A stretch of DNA of 64,000 bases, from contig NZ_FUZK01000002.1 of assembly GCF_900166985.1 (NCBI RefSeq), forward strand, positions 62,001 through 126,000, written 5' to 3'. The notes beneath the pieces are model-generated. The model ran no database searches, was not told the DNA's origin, and was given only the letters and a program-made list of their open reading frames with translations. Shown here in pieces: positions 1-9,285 of the stretch. The DNA comes from Acholeplasma oculi (GTDB taxonomy: Bacteria; Bacillota_I; Bacilli_A; Acholeplasmatales; Acholeplasmataceae). The position numbers were made by a program, and so were the translations under genes. The first letter of the stretch is position 1. Each line of letters starts with the position of its first letter.

Positions 1-456
1 TTTTTTGAAGTTGGGAATTGTAATTTTTCCATCTTCTGGTGTAATCCATTTAACAATTAAACCTTGTTCAGTTGCAAGTTCTAACCATGGTAGTAAATTG
101 GAATGATGTTCTAAACCAGATAAAACAATCTCATCACCTTTTTGAAGTAAATCTTTTAAACCTCTAGCAAGCATATTTAATGCATGTGTTGTTGATTTTG
201 TAAAGATAACTTCTTCTAGATTTGAACCGATAAATCTAGCAACATCCGTTCTTCCTTTTTCATATAAATCTGTTGCTTCCTGAGCTAAGCTATATACACC
301 TCTATGGACATTTGTACCATTATAAGATAAATAATCAGTCATAGCCTTAACAACATTTTTATGTTTTAACGATGAAGCTGCAGAATCAAAAAACCTAAGA
401 TTAGGATACTTCTTATATACTAAAAATTGTTTTCTAATTGCTTCAACGTTTATCAT
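1..456 (-). CDS. sufS: Cysteine desulfurase SufS, N-terminal part (cut by window edge)
   Basis: The reading frame begins at an ATG at 456 and runs off the left edge, so about the first 152 residues are seen. It reads MINVEAIRKQF..., then RFFDSAASS, GTNVHRGVYSLAQEAT, FTKSTTHALN and LSGLEHHSNLLPW, the order of conserved blocks of group II (SufS/CsdA) PLP-dependent cysteine desulfurases. The His in the EHHSN block is the residue that stacks on the PLP ring in this family. The catalytic Lys and Cys lie outside the window. The enzyme removes sulphur from cysteine for Fe-S cluster assembly. The gene starts 2 bases after the sufD stop, so it is translated from the sufCDS transcript. Confidence 0.93.
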   Translation of the reverse strand, partial: MINVEAIRKQFLVYKKYPNLRFFDSAASSLKHKNVVKAMTDYLSYNGTNVHRGVYSLAQEATDLYEKGRTDVARFIGSNLEEVIFTKSTTHALNMLARGLKDLLQKGDEIVLSGLEHHSNLLPWLELATEQGLIVKWITPEDGKITIPNFKK

Positions 457-458
457 GT

Positions 459-1337
459 TTATATTCTCTCGTTTACTAGTTTAATAACATTTTCTTTAAT
501 TAACTCATCATCAATTTCATCAATAACAGGTCTTAAATATCCGTTAATAACGAGTCTTTGTGCCTCATCTAGTGATAAACCACGACTCATTAAATAATAT
601 AATACATCCTCTTCAATTTTACCAACAGTTGCCGCATGACCTGCTTTAACATCAAATTCATCAATAATCAATATTGGATTGACATCAATTTGTGCTAAAT
701 CATTGGTAATAACACCTTTGAGTGTTTGGAAAGCACTAGAGCCTTTCATACCTGCCTCAATTTGACCTACACCATTGATTTTAACGATTCCATTGGAACC
801 TGCAATCCCGATATTTGTCATTTCAGCGCTTGTATTTTTAGCATAATGCGTCATATGAACATCTAAACTTTGTTGATGATCTTTTGAAGATACAGCAATT
901 GTTCTTACCCTTAGGGATGCACCTTGACCATTTAAATCTAAAAAGAGTTTAGCATTTAAATCATCATTAATAAAGCCACCGATAAATTCCATTTCTGAAT
1001 CATTTAAACTGGATGATTTAAAATCCAGTGTAGATGATTTAGATTTTATCTCAGTAATTAGTAGAAACTTAACATGACTACCTGTTTTATTTTCAAGTGA
1101 TACTTGATAATTTGCAGGTGATTCTAAGCTATCTATGATTTCAAGGATAACCTTAGCTTCAGAAAAATTATCAAATACGATATGGAGTGATTCCACACGT
1201 TCGTTATGTACTTTAATTGTTAAAGTATCTTCTAATTTTGTGTTTTTAGTAATCGTTAATGTGTCACCACTGATGGTGACACCATTTGGTAATGGTTGAT
1301 GGATTTCTTTATTTTTGGAGAAATGGATCATGCTCAT
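459..1337 (-). CDS. sufD: SufD-like Fe-S cluster scaffold subunit
   Basis: A 292-residue protein of the SufB/SufD family, shorter than typical SufD (about 420 residues) mainly because the N-terminal part is reduced. The C-terminal half carries the usual family signature, including a stretch reading PILIIDEFDVKAGHAATVGKIEEDVLYYLMSRGL in two pieces: DEFDVKAGHAATVG, then LSLDEAQRLVINGY. It partners with SufC ATPase and SufB in the cytosolic scaffold complex. The start overlaps the end of sufC by 4 bases, indicating translational coupling. The shortened N-terminus is common in compact Firmicute versions. The call rests on the C-terminal motif and operon position. Confidence 0.9.
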   Translation of the reverse strand: MSMIHFSKNKEIHQPLPNGVTISGDTLTITKNTKLEDTLTIKVHNERVESLHIVFDNFSEAKVILEIIDSLESPANYQVSLENKTGSHVKFLLITEIKSKSSTLDFKSSSLNDSEMEFIGGFINDDLNAKLFLDLNGQGASLRVRTIAVSSKDHQQSLDVHMTHYAKNTSAEMTNIGIAGSNGIVKINGVGQIEAGMKGSSAFQTLKGVITNDLAQIDVNPILIIDEFDVKAGHAATVGKIEEDVLYYLMSRGLSLDEAQRLVINGYLRPVIDEIDDELIKENVIKLVNERI

Positions 1338-2107
1338 AAGTTTTCTTTACCAACTTCAAAGTCAATGCCTAATTCTTCTTTAATCCATTCATAACCAGAT
1401 TGATCAATCTTTTCAATCAATTCATGGTTACCTGTTAATACGATTTTTCCATCAATCATGATATGTACGTGTGTTGGTTTAATGTAATCTAATATACGTT
1501 GATAGTGTGTAATTAAAATACATCCAAAATCTTTTGAGATCATTTGATTTACATTTTCACCAACAATTCTTAATGCATCAATATCAAGTCCTGAATCAAT
1601 TTCATCAAGAATAGCAATTTTTGGTTTTAAAGTCTTTAACTGTAAAATCTCATTTCTTTTTCTTTCACCACCAGAAAAACCTTCATTTAAATATCTGTGT
1701 GGTAAGTCTTCACGCATTTTTAAATCTTCTGCATTTTTTTCATATTCCATAATGAACTTAATTAGTGGTACATCTTTACCAGAAACAGCTTTTAATGCAC
1801 TTCTCATAAAATCTGAGTTTGTAACACCAGATACCTCTTGTGGGTATTGCATCGCTAAAAATAGACCTGCTTTGGCACGCTCATCAACTTCAAGTTCTAA
1901 AAGGTTTGATTCATCTAGAAATGCTGTCCCTTCAGTTACTTCATATTTAGGATGTCCCATGAGTGCAGATGCTAATGTAGATTTACCTGTTCCATTAGGT
2001 CCCATAATTGCATGCACTTCACCTGTTTTAACAACAAGATTCACACCCTTTAGGATTTCTTTATCCTCAATTGATACATGTAAATTATTAATAGATAATG
2101 TTGACAT
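1334..2107 (-). CDS. sufC: SufC, ATPase of the Fe-S assembly complex
   Basis: A 257-residue ABC-type ATPase with Walker A GPNGTGKST (about residues 36-44), signature FSGGERKRNEI and Walker B IAILDEIDSGLD. The DEIDSGLD form and the GERKR signature are typical of SufC and distinguish it from transporter ATPases. SufC powers conformational change of the SufBCD scaffold. It is first of the visible suf genes. An AAAGGAG Shine-Dalgarno sequence lies 5 bases before the ATG, and a TATAAT box lies about 30 bases upstream, so the operon probably starts here. Confidence 0.95.
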   Translation of the reverse strand: MSTLSINNLHVSIEDKEILKGVNLVVKTGEVHAIMGPNGTGKSTLASALMGHPKYEVTEGTAFLDESNLLELEVDERAKAGLFLAMQYPQEVSGVTNSDFMRSALKAVSGKDVPLIKFIMEYEKNAEDLKMREDLPHRYLNEGFSGGERKRNEILQLKTLKPKIAILDEIDSGLDIDALRIVGENVNQMISKDFGCILITHYQRILDYIKPTHVHIMIDGKIVLTGNHELIEKIDQSGYEWIKEELGIDFEVGKENL

Positions 2108-2137
2108 AGTTGCTCCTTTTATATTTTTATCAAAGTC

Positions 2138-2143
2138 ATTATA
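2138..2143 (-). promoter_or_regulatory. Candidate -10 box of the suf operon
   Basis: A perfect TATAAT reads leftwards here, 30 bases before sufC. A -35 at the expected distance is poor (TTATAA at 2161-2166). Confidence 0.5.
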
Positions 2144-2176
2144 ACAAATAATGACGTTCTTTATAAGTAAATGGCT

Positions 2177-4291
2177 TTATGTAATAAAGATGTAGGGTCT
2201 ATTGCTTGAATTCCACTGAGAACTCCATGAACTTGGTATATCATTTCCCACAATTTCTATATTTAGTACCGTACATCCTACAAATGTTTGATATCCCACA
2301 AATGTAATATCAGATGATAATTTGACATATTCTAATGCCCTGTTATGGGCAAAAGCAAAATCTCCAATAGAGGTGACTTGACTTAAATCACTGATTGTTT
2401 GTAATTTGTAATTATTTAAAAATGCACTTGAACCAATCGTTTCTATACCTGTACCCAAATCAATGGATTCAAGGTTTGTTGCATTAAAGAAAGCAAACTC
2501 ATCTACAACCGTAACTGTGTCTGGTAGTATCAGATGTTTAAGACCTTTATTCTCTCTAAAAGCATTTTTACCAATACGTGTAAGTTGGTTAGGAAGTGTA
2601 ATTGTATCCAGTAAATTAGCCTCAGCAAATAAATTATCGCTAATAACTGTTAGTGAGTTTGGTAGAATGATTTCTTTTAATGCATCATTATTATAAAATG
2701 CACGTCCACCTAAAAAAGTAACACCTTCAGGAATATTGATTTCTTCAAGACTTCTAGCTTCTTCAAATGCTTGAGAGCCAATTGTTACAACAGTTGAAGG
2801 AATTGAAATATTTTCTATTTTGGTTAAACCCATAAAAGCTTGATTACCAATTCTTATTAATCCTTCAGGTAATTCTACCGATGTAATGTTACTTGAATCT
2901 CTTAACATTTCATCCGATAAATCAAGTATATTACTTGGAAATACAATTTCAGTTAACCCTAAATTGTTTGATAATGCACCTTCTCCAATCCATCCAATTT
3001 GATCGTGTAAATCAATGGATGTTAAGGCATGCATTCCACTAAAAGCTTCATTCCCAATTTCAGTGATAAAACTTGGAACTTCATAGTGTTGGATGGCATA
3101 ATTACCTCGGAAGGTTTCATCTGGAATTTTATGTATTTGGTTTGAAAATTGAACTTCAGTTAAGCTAAATGTATTAACAAATACACCACGACCCAAGTAA
3201 ACGACTGAATCAGGCATCTCAAGTGATTCAATTGTTGAATTTGCAAATGCATGATCCCCAATGGATAAAAGTCCTAATGGGAGTTCAATTTGTTCTAAGT
3301 TGACAGTACCTGAAAAAGCATTTCTTTCAATGTGTGTTAATCCACTCGGTAATGTAATGTTTTTAATTCTAGATCCTGCAAATAATCCCTCTGGAATATG
3401 CGTAAACGTATGAGGCACAACAAAGTCCTCAATATCCGTATATGCAAATACCCCTTCGGATAATAAAATGGAATCCGGTAAATCAATGGATTTTAAAGAA
3501 CTATTATAAAAAGCATAGGATTTAATATATTGAACGCCTGGATGTACATATAAGTGATCCAGTGGGTAACCTCTAAATGCTTGTGAACCAATACCAACAA
3601 CTGGACGGTTATTTAACTTTAAAGGAATCTCATGAATTGTTGTTGGAATTCTCACACCTGTAATTTCAACCCCACCCTCAACTTCTTTAAATGTAAATGT
3701 TTTATCAGGTGTTGGAATCATGTAAGTTATAATCGATAAGAATAAAACCACTACACCTGATAAAATAACCGATAAATTCATCCTTTTTTTATCGGAAATC
3801 ATCATGATGATACCCGCAATTAAAACAAAGAATCCAATGACTGTTAAGAGTGTGAGTGGCAGTGTTGTAATACCAAATAAATACGGTATGATTGCAGTCA
3901 TTGGTAATAAAATGAGTGCAGATACAAAGAAGATGGATAAATTTAGAATATTTGCATAACCTGTTTTGATCCAGTACTTCTTAAAATCTTTAATAGTTAC
4001 AATGACTAATACCAAACCAAACGATAAAAAACCAAACCAAATTTGGTTTTCTAAAATACTTATAGTTAAAGATAGAATTAAACCAATTGCAAAAATCCAC
4101 ACTGAATTTAGGCTGAAATTGGCATATTTTAGTTTATCTTTTGAAATATGATGTCCTTCACTTGCTGCTTTTTGATATAACTGATATGCTTTTTGATAAT
4201 CTTTTTTTACATCTGTCCCAAATTCATATTTAAGACCTTCTTTGTAATAAAGGTTATCCTGTATTGATTTAATTTTATCGAAAAATTCCAT
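2177..4291 (-). CDS. Membrane protein with Sel1-like repeat and BspA-type leucine-rich repeats
   Basis: 704 residues in three parts. Residues about 12-50 look like one Sel1/TPR-type repeat (YYKEGLKYEFGTDVKKDYQKAY, continuing YQKAASEG). Residues about 60-190 hold several hydrophobic segments, predicted to be four to five membrane helices. Residues about 215-700 are some twenty copies of a 23-residue LRR_5/BspA-type repeat, with lines such as ITEIGNEAFSGMHALTSIDL and VTVVDEFAFFNATNLESIDL. BspA-like repeats typically mediate binding to host proteins or surfaces. If the N-terminus is cytosolic, an even number of helices would leave the repeats inside and an odd number outside; the count cannot be settled by eye. 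It is the last gene of the run that starts at oppB, 11 bases after its upstream neighbour. No signal peptide or sortase motif is present. Confidence 0.8.
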   Translation of the reverse strand: MEFFDKIKSIQDNLYYKEGLKYEFGTDVKKDYQKAYQLYQKAASEGHHISKDKLKYANFSLNSVWIFAIGLILSLTISILENQIWFGFLSFGLVLVIVTIKDFKKYWIKTGYANILNLSIFFVSALILLPMTAIIPYLFGITTLPLTLLTVIGFFVLIAGIIMMISDKKRMNLSVILSGVVVLFLSIITYMIPTPDKTFTFKEVEGGVEITGVRIPTTIHEIPLKLNNRPVVGIGSQAFRGYPLDHLYVHPGVQYIKSYAFYNSSLKSIDLPDSILLSEGVFAYTDIEDFVVPHTFTHIPEGLFAGSRIKNITLPSGLTHIERNAFSGTVNLEQIELPLGLLSIGDHAFANSTIESLEMPDSVVYLGRGVFVNTFSLTEVQFSNQIHKIPDETFRGNYAIQHYEVPSFITEIGNEAFSGMHALTSIDLHDQIGWIGEGALSNNLGLTEIVFPSNILDLSDEMLRDSSNITSVELPEGLIRIGNQAFMGLTKIENISIPSTVVTIGSQAFEEARSLEEINIPEGVTFLGGRAFYNNDALKEIILPNSLTVISDNLFAEANLLDTITLPNQLTRIGKNAFRENKGLKHLILPDTVTVVDEFAFFNATNLESIDLGTGIETIGSSAFLNNYKLQTISDLSQVTSIGDFAFAHNRALEYVKLSSDITFVGYQTFVGCTVLNIEIVGNDIPSSWSSQWNSSNRPYIFIT

Positions 4292-4302
4292 GGAAATACT
4301 CC

Positions 4303-4812
4303 TTATAAAAACATAAACATAATGATGAGTGCAGGGATTAATGTAATAAGTGCAAATATAAATACAATCACATAGTAAAACTTAGGAATTGGATTTTCTT
4401 GTATGTTTTTCATGTAATGATAGTAATCTTCCTTAGGTCTTTTACCAACGACCATGAGTCCTAATGTTTTTAAGCCATGTAATAGGGGCGAGAAGATGTT
4501 TTCGTTATAAACAAACATAATCCAGCCTGTACCCAGTAAAATGGCAAATGTGAGCCATAATGCATCACCTATCGCCATTAATGAATAATCATCTTGCCAA
4601 AAGAGTCCAAATAGCGTGATTAATGTCGATAATAAGGTTAAAAATATTGTTGCTTTAACCACTTTAATCTGAAATTCACGTTTACGTCTTCTTTCTTTTT
4701 CTTCTTCTGTTAATTCATTTTTTGTAACAACATCTGAATCTTTGGATTCAAAAACCTCTTCTTCATTGTTGTTTACAAATTCAAATTTATTTTTTTTCAT
4801 GTGTTTCCTCAT
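4303..4812 (-). CDS. Small membrane protein of unknown function
   Basis: Not recognised. 169 residues: a charged, Glu/Lys-rich N-terminal region (about 45 residues) followed by about three hydrophobic segments (ATIFLTLLSTLITLFGLFW, ALWLTFAILLGTGWIMFVY and a C-terminal one). Two starts are possible. ATG at 4812 overlaps the upstream gene by 26 bases and has AGGG 7 bases before it. ATG at 4800 (MKKNKFEF) has GAGG at good spacing. Either way it is coupled to the upstream membrane gene, and the LRR protein starts 11 bases downstream. The role is probably linked to those surface proteins, but nothing in the sequence says what it is. Confidence 0.65.
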   Translation of the reverse strand: MRKHMKKNKFEFVNNNEEEVFESKDSDVVTKNELTEEEKERRRKREFQIKVVKATIFLTLLSTLITLFGLFWQDDYSLMAIGDALWLTFAILLGTGWIMFVYNENIFSPLLHGLKTLGLMVVGKRPKEDYYHYMKNIQENPIPKFYYVIVFIFALITLIPALIIMFMFL

Positions 4813-5572
4813 TTTTTATCCCTGCATAATGTTGAATCAGTTCAGAAAGAACATAATAATATTTATTAGGGAATCTTGTTTTAGGTCTTAGATAATAGAT
4901 TTCATTTGTTTTGGTAAAGTAACCAACATTCAAATGTATGAGATAGTTGTCTGCAGCTTTAAAATTGATAATACCATCTAAATCCATTTTAACATCCAAA
5001 TCAAAGGATTCATACTTTTTAAACTGTAAGACCAATTGTTTTCTAACCTTTTTCTCATCTTTGTAATTCATGTATAAGTTTTGAATAATCTTATCTACTT
5101 CATCACTATAAAAATCAAACTTTGGGTGTTTTGCAAAAAGCAAAACAATTAAAACATGTCCAGATTTAACGATGTTTTTTAATTTTGGTATAAATTGATA
5201 ATATAATATAAAGTCTTTATTTTGATAACCTTCATGATAACCATCCTCTTGAATTTTCTCTACAAAACTTTTAGAGAAAAATGAGACTGGTGCATGAATT
5301 GGTCCTAAATCGTCTTTGAGCATGGTGTAATATTCAAGCTGCATGACATAATAATTAAACTTTTGTTTCTTGATTAAAATATAGACTGATAATATCACTG
5401 CGAGTGGTAACTGGATTGTAAGTATGATGGAATCATCTATTTGAAATTGGAGTAATATGATGTAGATTAGTGCTAAAACAAATACCGATCCTATGATAAA
5501 AAAGAGAAAGTGATTTCTCTTCTTTAAATAGTACTGATATTGTTTTTGAATGTCTAAACTATTGGTTCCCAT
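4787..5572 (-). CDS. Membrane protein of unknown function, two N-terminal helices
   Basis: Not recognised. 261 residues. Two hydrophobic segments near the start (FLFFIIGSVFVLALIYIILL and a second at about residues 50-68) form a hairpin, followed by about 190 mostly soluble residues, presumably cytosolic. The start overlaps the end of the InlB-repeat lipoprotein gene by 19 bases, and its own end overlaps the next gene. The tight overlaps place it in the opp-distal operon. No catalytic motif was found. Confidence 0.65.
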   Translation of the reverse strand: MGTNSLDIQKQYQYYLKKRNHFLFFIIGSVFVLALIYIILLQFQIDDSIILTIQLPLAVILSVYILIKKQKFNYYVMQLEYYTMLKDDLGPIHAPVSFFSKSFVEKIQEDGYHEGYQNKDFILYYQFIPKLKNIVKSGHVLIVLLFAKHPKFDFYSDEVDKIIQNLYMNYKDEKKVRKQLVLQFKKYESFDLDVKMDLDGIINFKAADNYLIHLNVGYFTKTNEIYYLRPKTRFPNKYYYVLSELIQHYAGIKNEETHEKK

Positions 5573-6354
5573 ATCGCATACGCAGTCGTTCTTGTTGTTC
5601 TTGTGAATAAATCACCATTAACATACCAAGTACCTGTTCCATTAGATGAAGAATTCCAACCAAGGAAACGATATCCACCAGCATTTGCTAATACTGGGAA
5701 ATCAATTTCTTGACCATATTTATAATATTGGTTAGCAGGTGCATTAGGTTTATCAACTGTACCAGGGAAGTTTACTGAGAATGTTACAACAACTTCAATT
5801 GGTCTCCAGTGAGCATATAAATATAACTCACCAAAACTATTTGCAGGAATCGTTTGATATCCTCTATCACCAGGTTTAGTGTTTAATAACTCTTCATCCC
5901 AATCATATAAATACCACGCGATAAATTGATAACCAGTTCTTGTTGGATTTGGTAATACAGATCGATCTCCTGGATTATATTCAGTAGGATAATTCGTATT
6001 AGGCATTGTACCGCCATTTGTATCATAAATAATAATAGAAACAATTGGAGCCCATTTTGCATAAAGTAAGATGGAAGCTTCTGGAACGACATTTACATCA
6101 AAATCCCAAGGGATTGTTCTTTGTAAATCTTGGAACCATCCAACAAATTCAAATCCTGTTCTTGTTGGATCTTCTGGTTCTTCAACCAAATCACCCGGTT
6201 CAAGATTTAAGTAGGGTTGAATCGTTGATCCACCTTCATTGGCATCTGTAAAAAAGACAATATTGACTGTATCGTCAGAGTATTTCGCATCTGAACACCC
6301 TACAATGACAAGTCCTAGGGTCAATACCATGATGAGTAAAAATATTTTTTTCAT
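5554..6354 (-). CDS. Lipoprotein with three InlB-type (Listeria-Bacteroides) repeats
   Basis: 266 residues with a lipoprotein signal (lipobox VIVGC, cysteine at about residue 20). The rest is three InlB B-repeat/List-Bact repeats of about 65-75 residues, each recognisable by the pattern DPTRTGFEFVGWF...ILLYAKW. Such repeats form small beta domains used in surface stalks and adhesion. The gene starts 11 bases after oppF with an AGGAGG Shine-Dalgarno sequence in that gap, so it is co-transcribed with the transporter. There is no further functional domain, so it is likely a small surface-exposed stalk or ligand protein. The same repeat type occurs on OppA, the S41 protease and the giant protein in this window. 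Confidence 0.82.
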   Translation of the reverse strand: MKKIFLLIMVLTLGLVIVGCSDAKYSDDTVNIVFFTDANEGGSTIQPYLNLEPGDLVEEPEDPTRTGFEFVGWFQDLQRTIPWDFDVNVVPEASILLYAKWAPIVSIIIYDTNGGTMPNTNYPTEYNPGDRSVLPNPTRTGYQFIAWYLYDWDEELLNTKPGDRGYQTIPANSFGELYLYAHWRPIEVVVTFSVNFPGTVDKPNAPANQYYKYGQEIDFPVLANAGGYRFLGWNSSSNGTGTWYVNGDLFTRTTRTTAYAIWEPIV

Positions 6355-6365
6355 AGTTTTTCCTC

Positions 6366-8255
6366 CTATGCCTTTATCTCATTTTGAGATGTTTTTTTCT
6401 TACCATAATTTGCTTTCATTTCATTAAATTCTTTGTCATTTGCATAAACCATATGACCTTTAGAAATTTCTCTTAAGGAAGGTTTATCTAAACGGTAATC
6501 ATGTTGACTTGGATTATAGTGAATTCTCTTACGACCTTTTTCAGAATCTGGATCCGGTTGAGGGATTGCAGATAATAATGAGATTGTATATGGATGTTGA
6601 GGATTATTGAATAATTCTTCAGAGGAAGCAAGTTCAACAATCTTACCATAGTACATAACAGCAATTCGATCACAGAAGAAACGAACAACTGATAAATCAT
6701 GGGCAATAAATAGAATAGTTAATCCTAATTTTTCTTTTAAGTTTGTGAGTAAGTTAATAACCTGTGCACGAATCGATACGTCTAAAGCAGAAATAGGTTC
6801 ATCTGCAATAATAAAGTTTGGATTCATAATGAGTGCACGTGCGATACCGATTCTTTGACGTTGTCCACCACTGAATTCATGTGGGTAACGAGTTGCATAT
6901 TCAGGACTTAAACCTACGATTTCTAGAACTTCAGCAACCATTTTACTAATTGTTTCAGAATCATAGCCACCTTGAATGACTAATCCTTCACCAATAATTT
7001 CCTTAACCGTCATACGAGGGTTTAATGAAGAAATTGGATCTTGGAAAATCATTTGCATTTTTTGAGATGCCTTTAATGTATCTTGTGCTTCATTGACAGT
7101 CTTAATATCTCTAATGATTTGCTTTTGTTCTCTAACATCTTGTTTAGCTTTTAATCTGATTTCTTGAGCTTTAGCTCTTTGATCTGCATTAAATGCAACA
7201 GATTTAGGTAAACGATCAACATTTGCCTTAAGTTCAGCCTTAACATCAGCAATTTTAGATTTAATAGTCTCTAATTTAGCCTTAAAGTCATTAGTCACTT
7301 TTAATACATTTTCTTTAACTAATTCTGTGTTTGGTAAGCTGATCTTTGATTTTTCTGAATTAAACTTTTCTTTTCTTTCTTGAATAGCTTTATTTAATTC
7401 TGCTTTCATCTTCTTAAGTTCTGCTTTTGCTTCAGCCTTTGGAAGAATATTTGGTGTTTCAGCTTCTATTAAAGGACGATATTTATTTTCTAAGTCTCTA
7501 GTTTGAAATTCAAAATCTGCTTTTAAATCTTTAATTCTTGCATCAATTGTTTCCTTAGTTAAAGCAGCTGAGTCATTTAACCCATCTAATTTATTGAGGT
7601 AAGTCTTTTTAGCAATCATTAATTCATTGTTAAGCTCAATTACATATTTATTATCTGCTTTAGATTTTACTTCTAATGCTTTTAAACTATGATTAAACTT
7701 AAGATTACTGATATCAATTTGGTACTGATTACGTACTAAATATGTTGCATCTTTATAATCTTCAATCGGTTTTCTAGCAACTTTTAAATCATCAGCATAA
7801 ACTTTTTTTAACTTCTTAATATCTTCATGTAAGAATTCAATTTTTTGATCTGCTTCTTTTTTAAGTTGGATAGCTTTAAATTTGTTTTCATCGAGTGATA
7901 AGATATCTTCTTTAGCTTGTTGTTTAATACGTTTAATTTCAGCTAAGTGATTATGATACCCTGCACCAATACGAACACCATTTAAATCAACAGTTCCTTC
8001 AGTTGCATTATATAATTTGATAATCGTTCTACCTGTTGTAGTTTTACCACAACCAGATTCACCGACTAAACCAAAAACTTCTCTCTTATAGACATCAAAA
8101 GAAACATCATCTACAGCAGGAACTGTAATTTTACCTTTGCCGGATCCAATAAAGAAATGCTTTTTAAGATTTTTAACTTCAAGTACCTTTTCATTATAGT
8201 CAACTTTTTTTAACTCAGATTGAGGTACATTGTTTTCTTTTAAATTATCTGTCAT
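6366..8255 (-). CDS. oppF: Oligopeptide ABC transporter ATPase OppF with a large coiled-coil insertion
   Basis: 629 residues, about twice the usual OppF length. Walker A GESGCGKT is at residues 65-72, the Q-loop region [14 protein letters not shown] at about 402, signature SGGQRQR at about 463 and Walker [12 protein letters not shown] at about 484. The C-terminal [12 protein letters not shown] motif is typical of oligopeptide/dipeptide ATPases. Between Walker A and the Q-loop, where about 40 residues are normal, there are roughly 330. The extra 285 or so are Lys/Glu/Ala-rich and predicted to be long alpha-helical coiled coil. The frame is open throughout, so this is a true in-frame insertion. 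Its start overlaps the end of oppD by 11 bases. It energises peptide import with OppD. Confidence 0.9.
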   Translation of the reverse strand: MTDNLKENNVPQSELKKVDYNEKVLEVKNLKKHFFIGSGKGKITVPAVDDVSFDVYKREVFGLVGESGCGKTTTGRTIIKLYNATEGTVDLNGVRIGAGYHNHLAEIKRIKQQAKEDILSLDENKFKAIQLKKEADQKIEFLHEDIKKLKKVYADDLKVARKPIEDYKDATYLVRNQYQIDISNLKFNHSLKALEVKSKADNKYVIELNNELMIAKKTYLNKLDGLNDSAALTKETIDARIKDLKADFEFQTRDLENKYRPLIEAETPNILPKAEAKAELKKMKAELNKAIQERKEKFNSEKSKISLPNTELVKENVLKVTNDFKAKLETIKSKIADVKAELKANVDRLPKSVAFNADQRAKAQEIRLKAKQDVREQKQIIRDIKTVNEAQDTLKASQKMQMIFQDPISSLNPRMTVKEIIGEGLVIQGGYDSETISKMVAEVLEIVGLSPEYATRYPHEFSGGQRQRIGIARALIMNPNFIIADEPISALDVSIRAQVINLLTNLKEKLGLTILFIAHDLSVVRFFCDRIAVMYYGKIVELASSEELFNNPQHPYTISLLSAIPQPDPDSEKGRKRIHYNPSQHDYRLDKPSLREISKGHMVYANDKEFNEMKANYGKKKTSQNEIKA

Positions 8256-9285
8256 TTTTCAATTTACCTCTCTTCTCTCTTAAAGTAATTACAGCTTTAG
8301 GTAATTCAACTTTAGGAGCATCTGGATGCAATAACCAAGTTGCTGCATAATGTGTGTCAGTCACTTTAAAGAATGGTGGTTGTTCTTCAAAATCAATTTC
8401 AAGTGCATATTTATTTCTAGGTGCAAACGCATCACCTACTGGTGGGTAAATCATGTTTGGAGGTGTACCTGAAATTGCATCTAAATGTTTGGATGTAGCA
8501 AGGTTTGGCATGGATGATAGTAATGCCCATGTATATGGGTGCTTTGGATCATAGAAAACTTCATCAGCTTTACCTACTTCAACAATTTTACCTGCATACA
8601 TAACAGCAATTCTATTTGCAACGTTAGCAACAACACCTAGGTCATGGGTAATAAAGATAACAGATAAGTTTCTTTCTACCTTTAACTTTTCGATTAATTC
8701 AAGAATTTGTCCTTGAATTGTAACGTCAAGTGCAGTTGTTGGTTCATCACATATTAAGATTTCAGCATTGTTTGCAAGTGCGATGGAAATAACAATACGT
8801 TGTCTCATACCACCAGAAAACTGGAATGGATATTGATTATAACGTTTTTCAGCATTTGGTATACCAACTTGTTGCATCAATTCAATCGCTTTTTTCTTAG
8901 CCATTTCTTGAGGCATACCCATTTTAAATACTAATGCTTCTGTAATTTGTTTACCTACTTTAACGATAGGGTTTAATGAACTCATAGGATCTTGGAAAAT
9001 CATTGAGATCTTAGATCCACGAATTTCATGGAATAATTCCTCAGGTAATTGCATAAGGTCACGTCCATTATAGTTAATAGAACCACCTTCATAAATGGAG
9101 TTACCTGCTAGTAAACCCATAATTGCACGTGATGTAACGGATTTACCGCTACCTGATTCACCAACGATTGCTAATGTTTCTCCTTTGTATAAATCAAAAG
9201 ATACACCACGAATCGCTTTTAAGATACCATATTGAGTTTTAAATGAAATAGCTAAGTCTTTGACTTCTAATATTTTTTCAGCCAT
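8245..9285 (-). CDS. oppD: Oligopeptide ABC transporter ATPase OppD
   Basis: 346 residues, normal for OppD. Walker [10 protein letters not shown]-loop [14 protein letters not shown], signature [11 protein letters not shown], Walker [19 protein letters not shown] and the H-loop THDLG are all present, as is the C-terminal [12 protein letters not shown] stretch of peptide-transport ATPases. The oligopeptide-type C-terminal Cys cluster that binds an Fe-S cluster in some homologues is absent. The start shares one base with the oppC stop (TAATG overlap). It pairs with OppF on the inner face of the membrane. Confidence 0.94.
   Translation of the reverse strand: MAEKILEVKDLAISFKTQYGILKAIRGVSFDLYKGETLAIVGESGSGKSVTSRAIMGLLAGNSIYEGGSINYNGRDLMQLPEELFHEIRGSKISMIFQDPMSSLNPIVKVGKQITEALVFKMGMPQEMAKKKAIELMQQVGIPNAEKRYNQYPFQFSGGMRQRIVISIALANNAEILICDEPTTALDVTIQGQILELIEKLKVERNLSVIFITHDLGVVANVANRIAVMYAGKIVEVGKADEVFYDPKHPYTWALLSSMPNLATSKHLDAISGTPPNMIYPPVGDAFAPRNKYALEIDFEEQPPFFKVTDTHYAATWLLHPDAPKVELPKAVITLREKRGKLKNDR

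Noticed and set aside
7000-7960. Insertion of a foreign element or frameshift in oppF
   Set aside because: The frame is open across the whole insertion, with no inverted-repeat ends or transposase remains and normal base composition.
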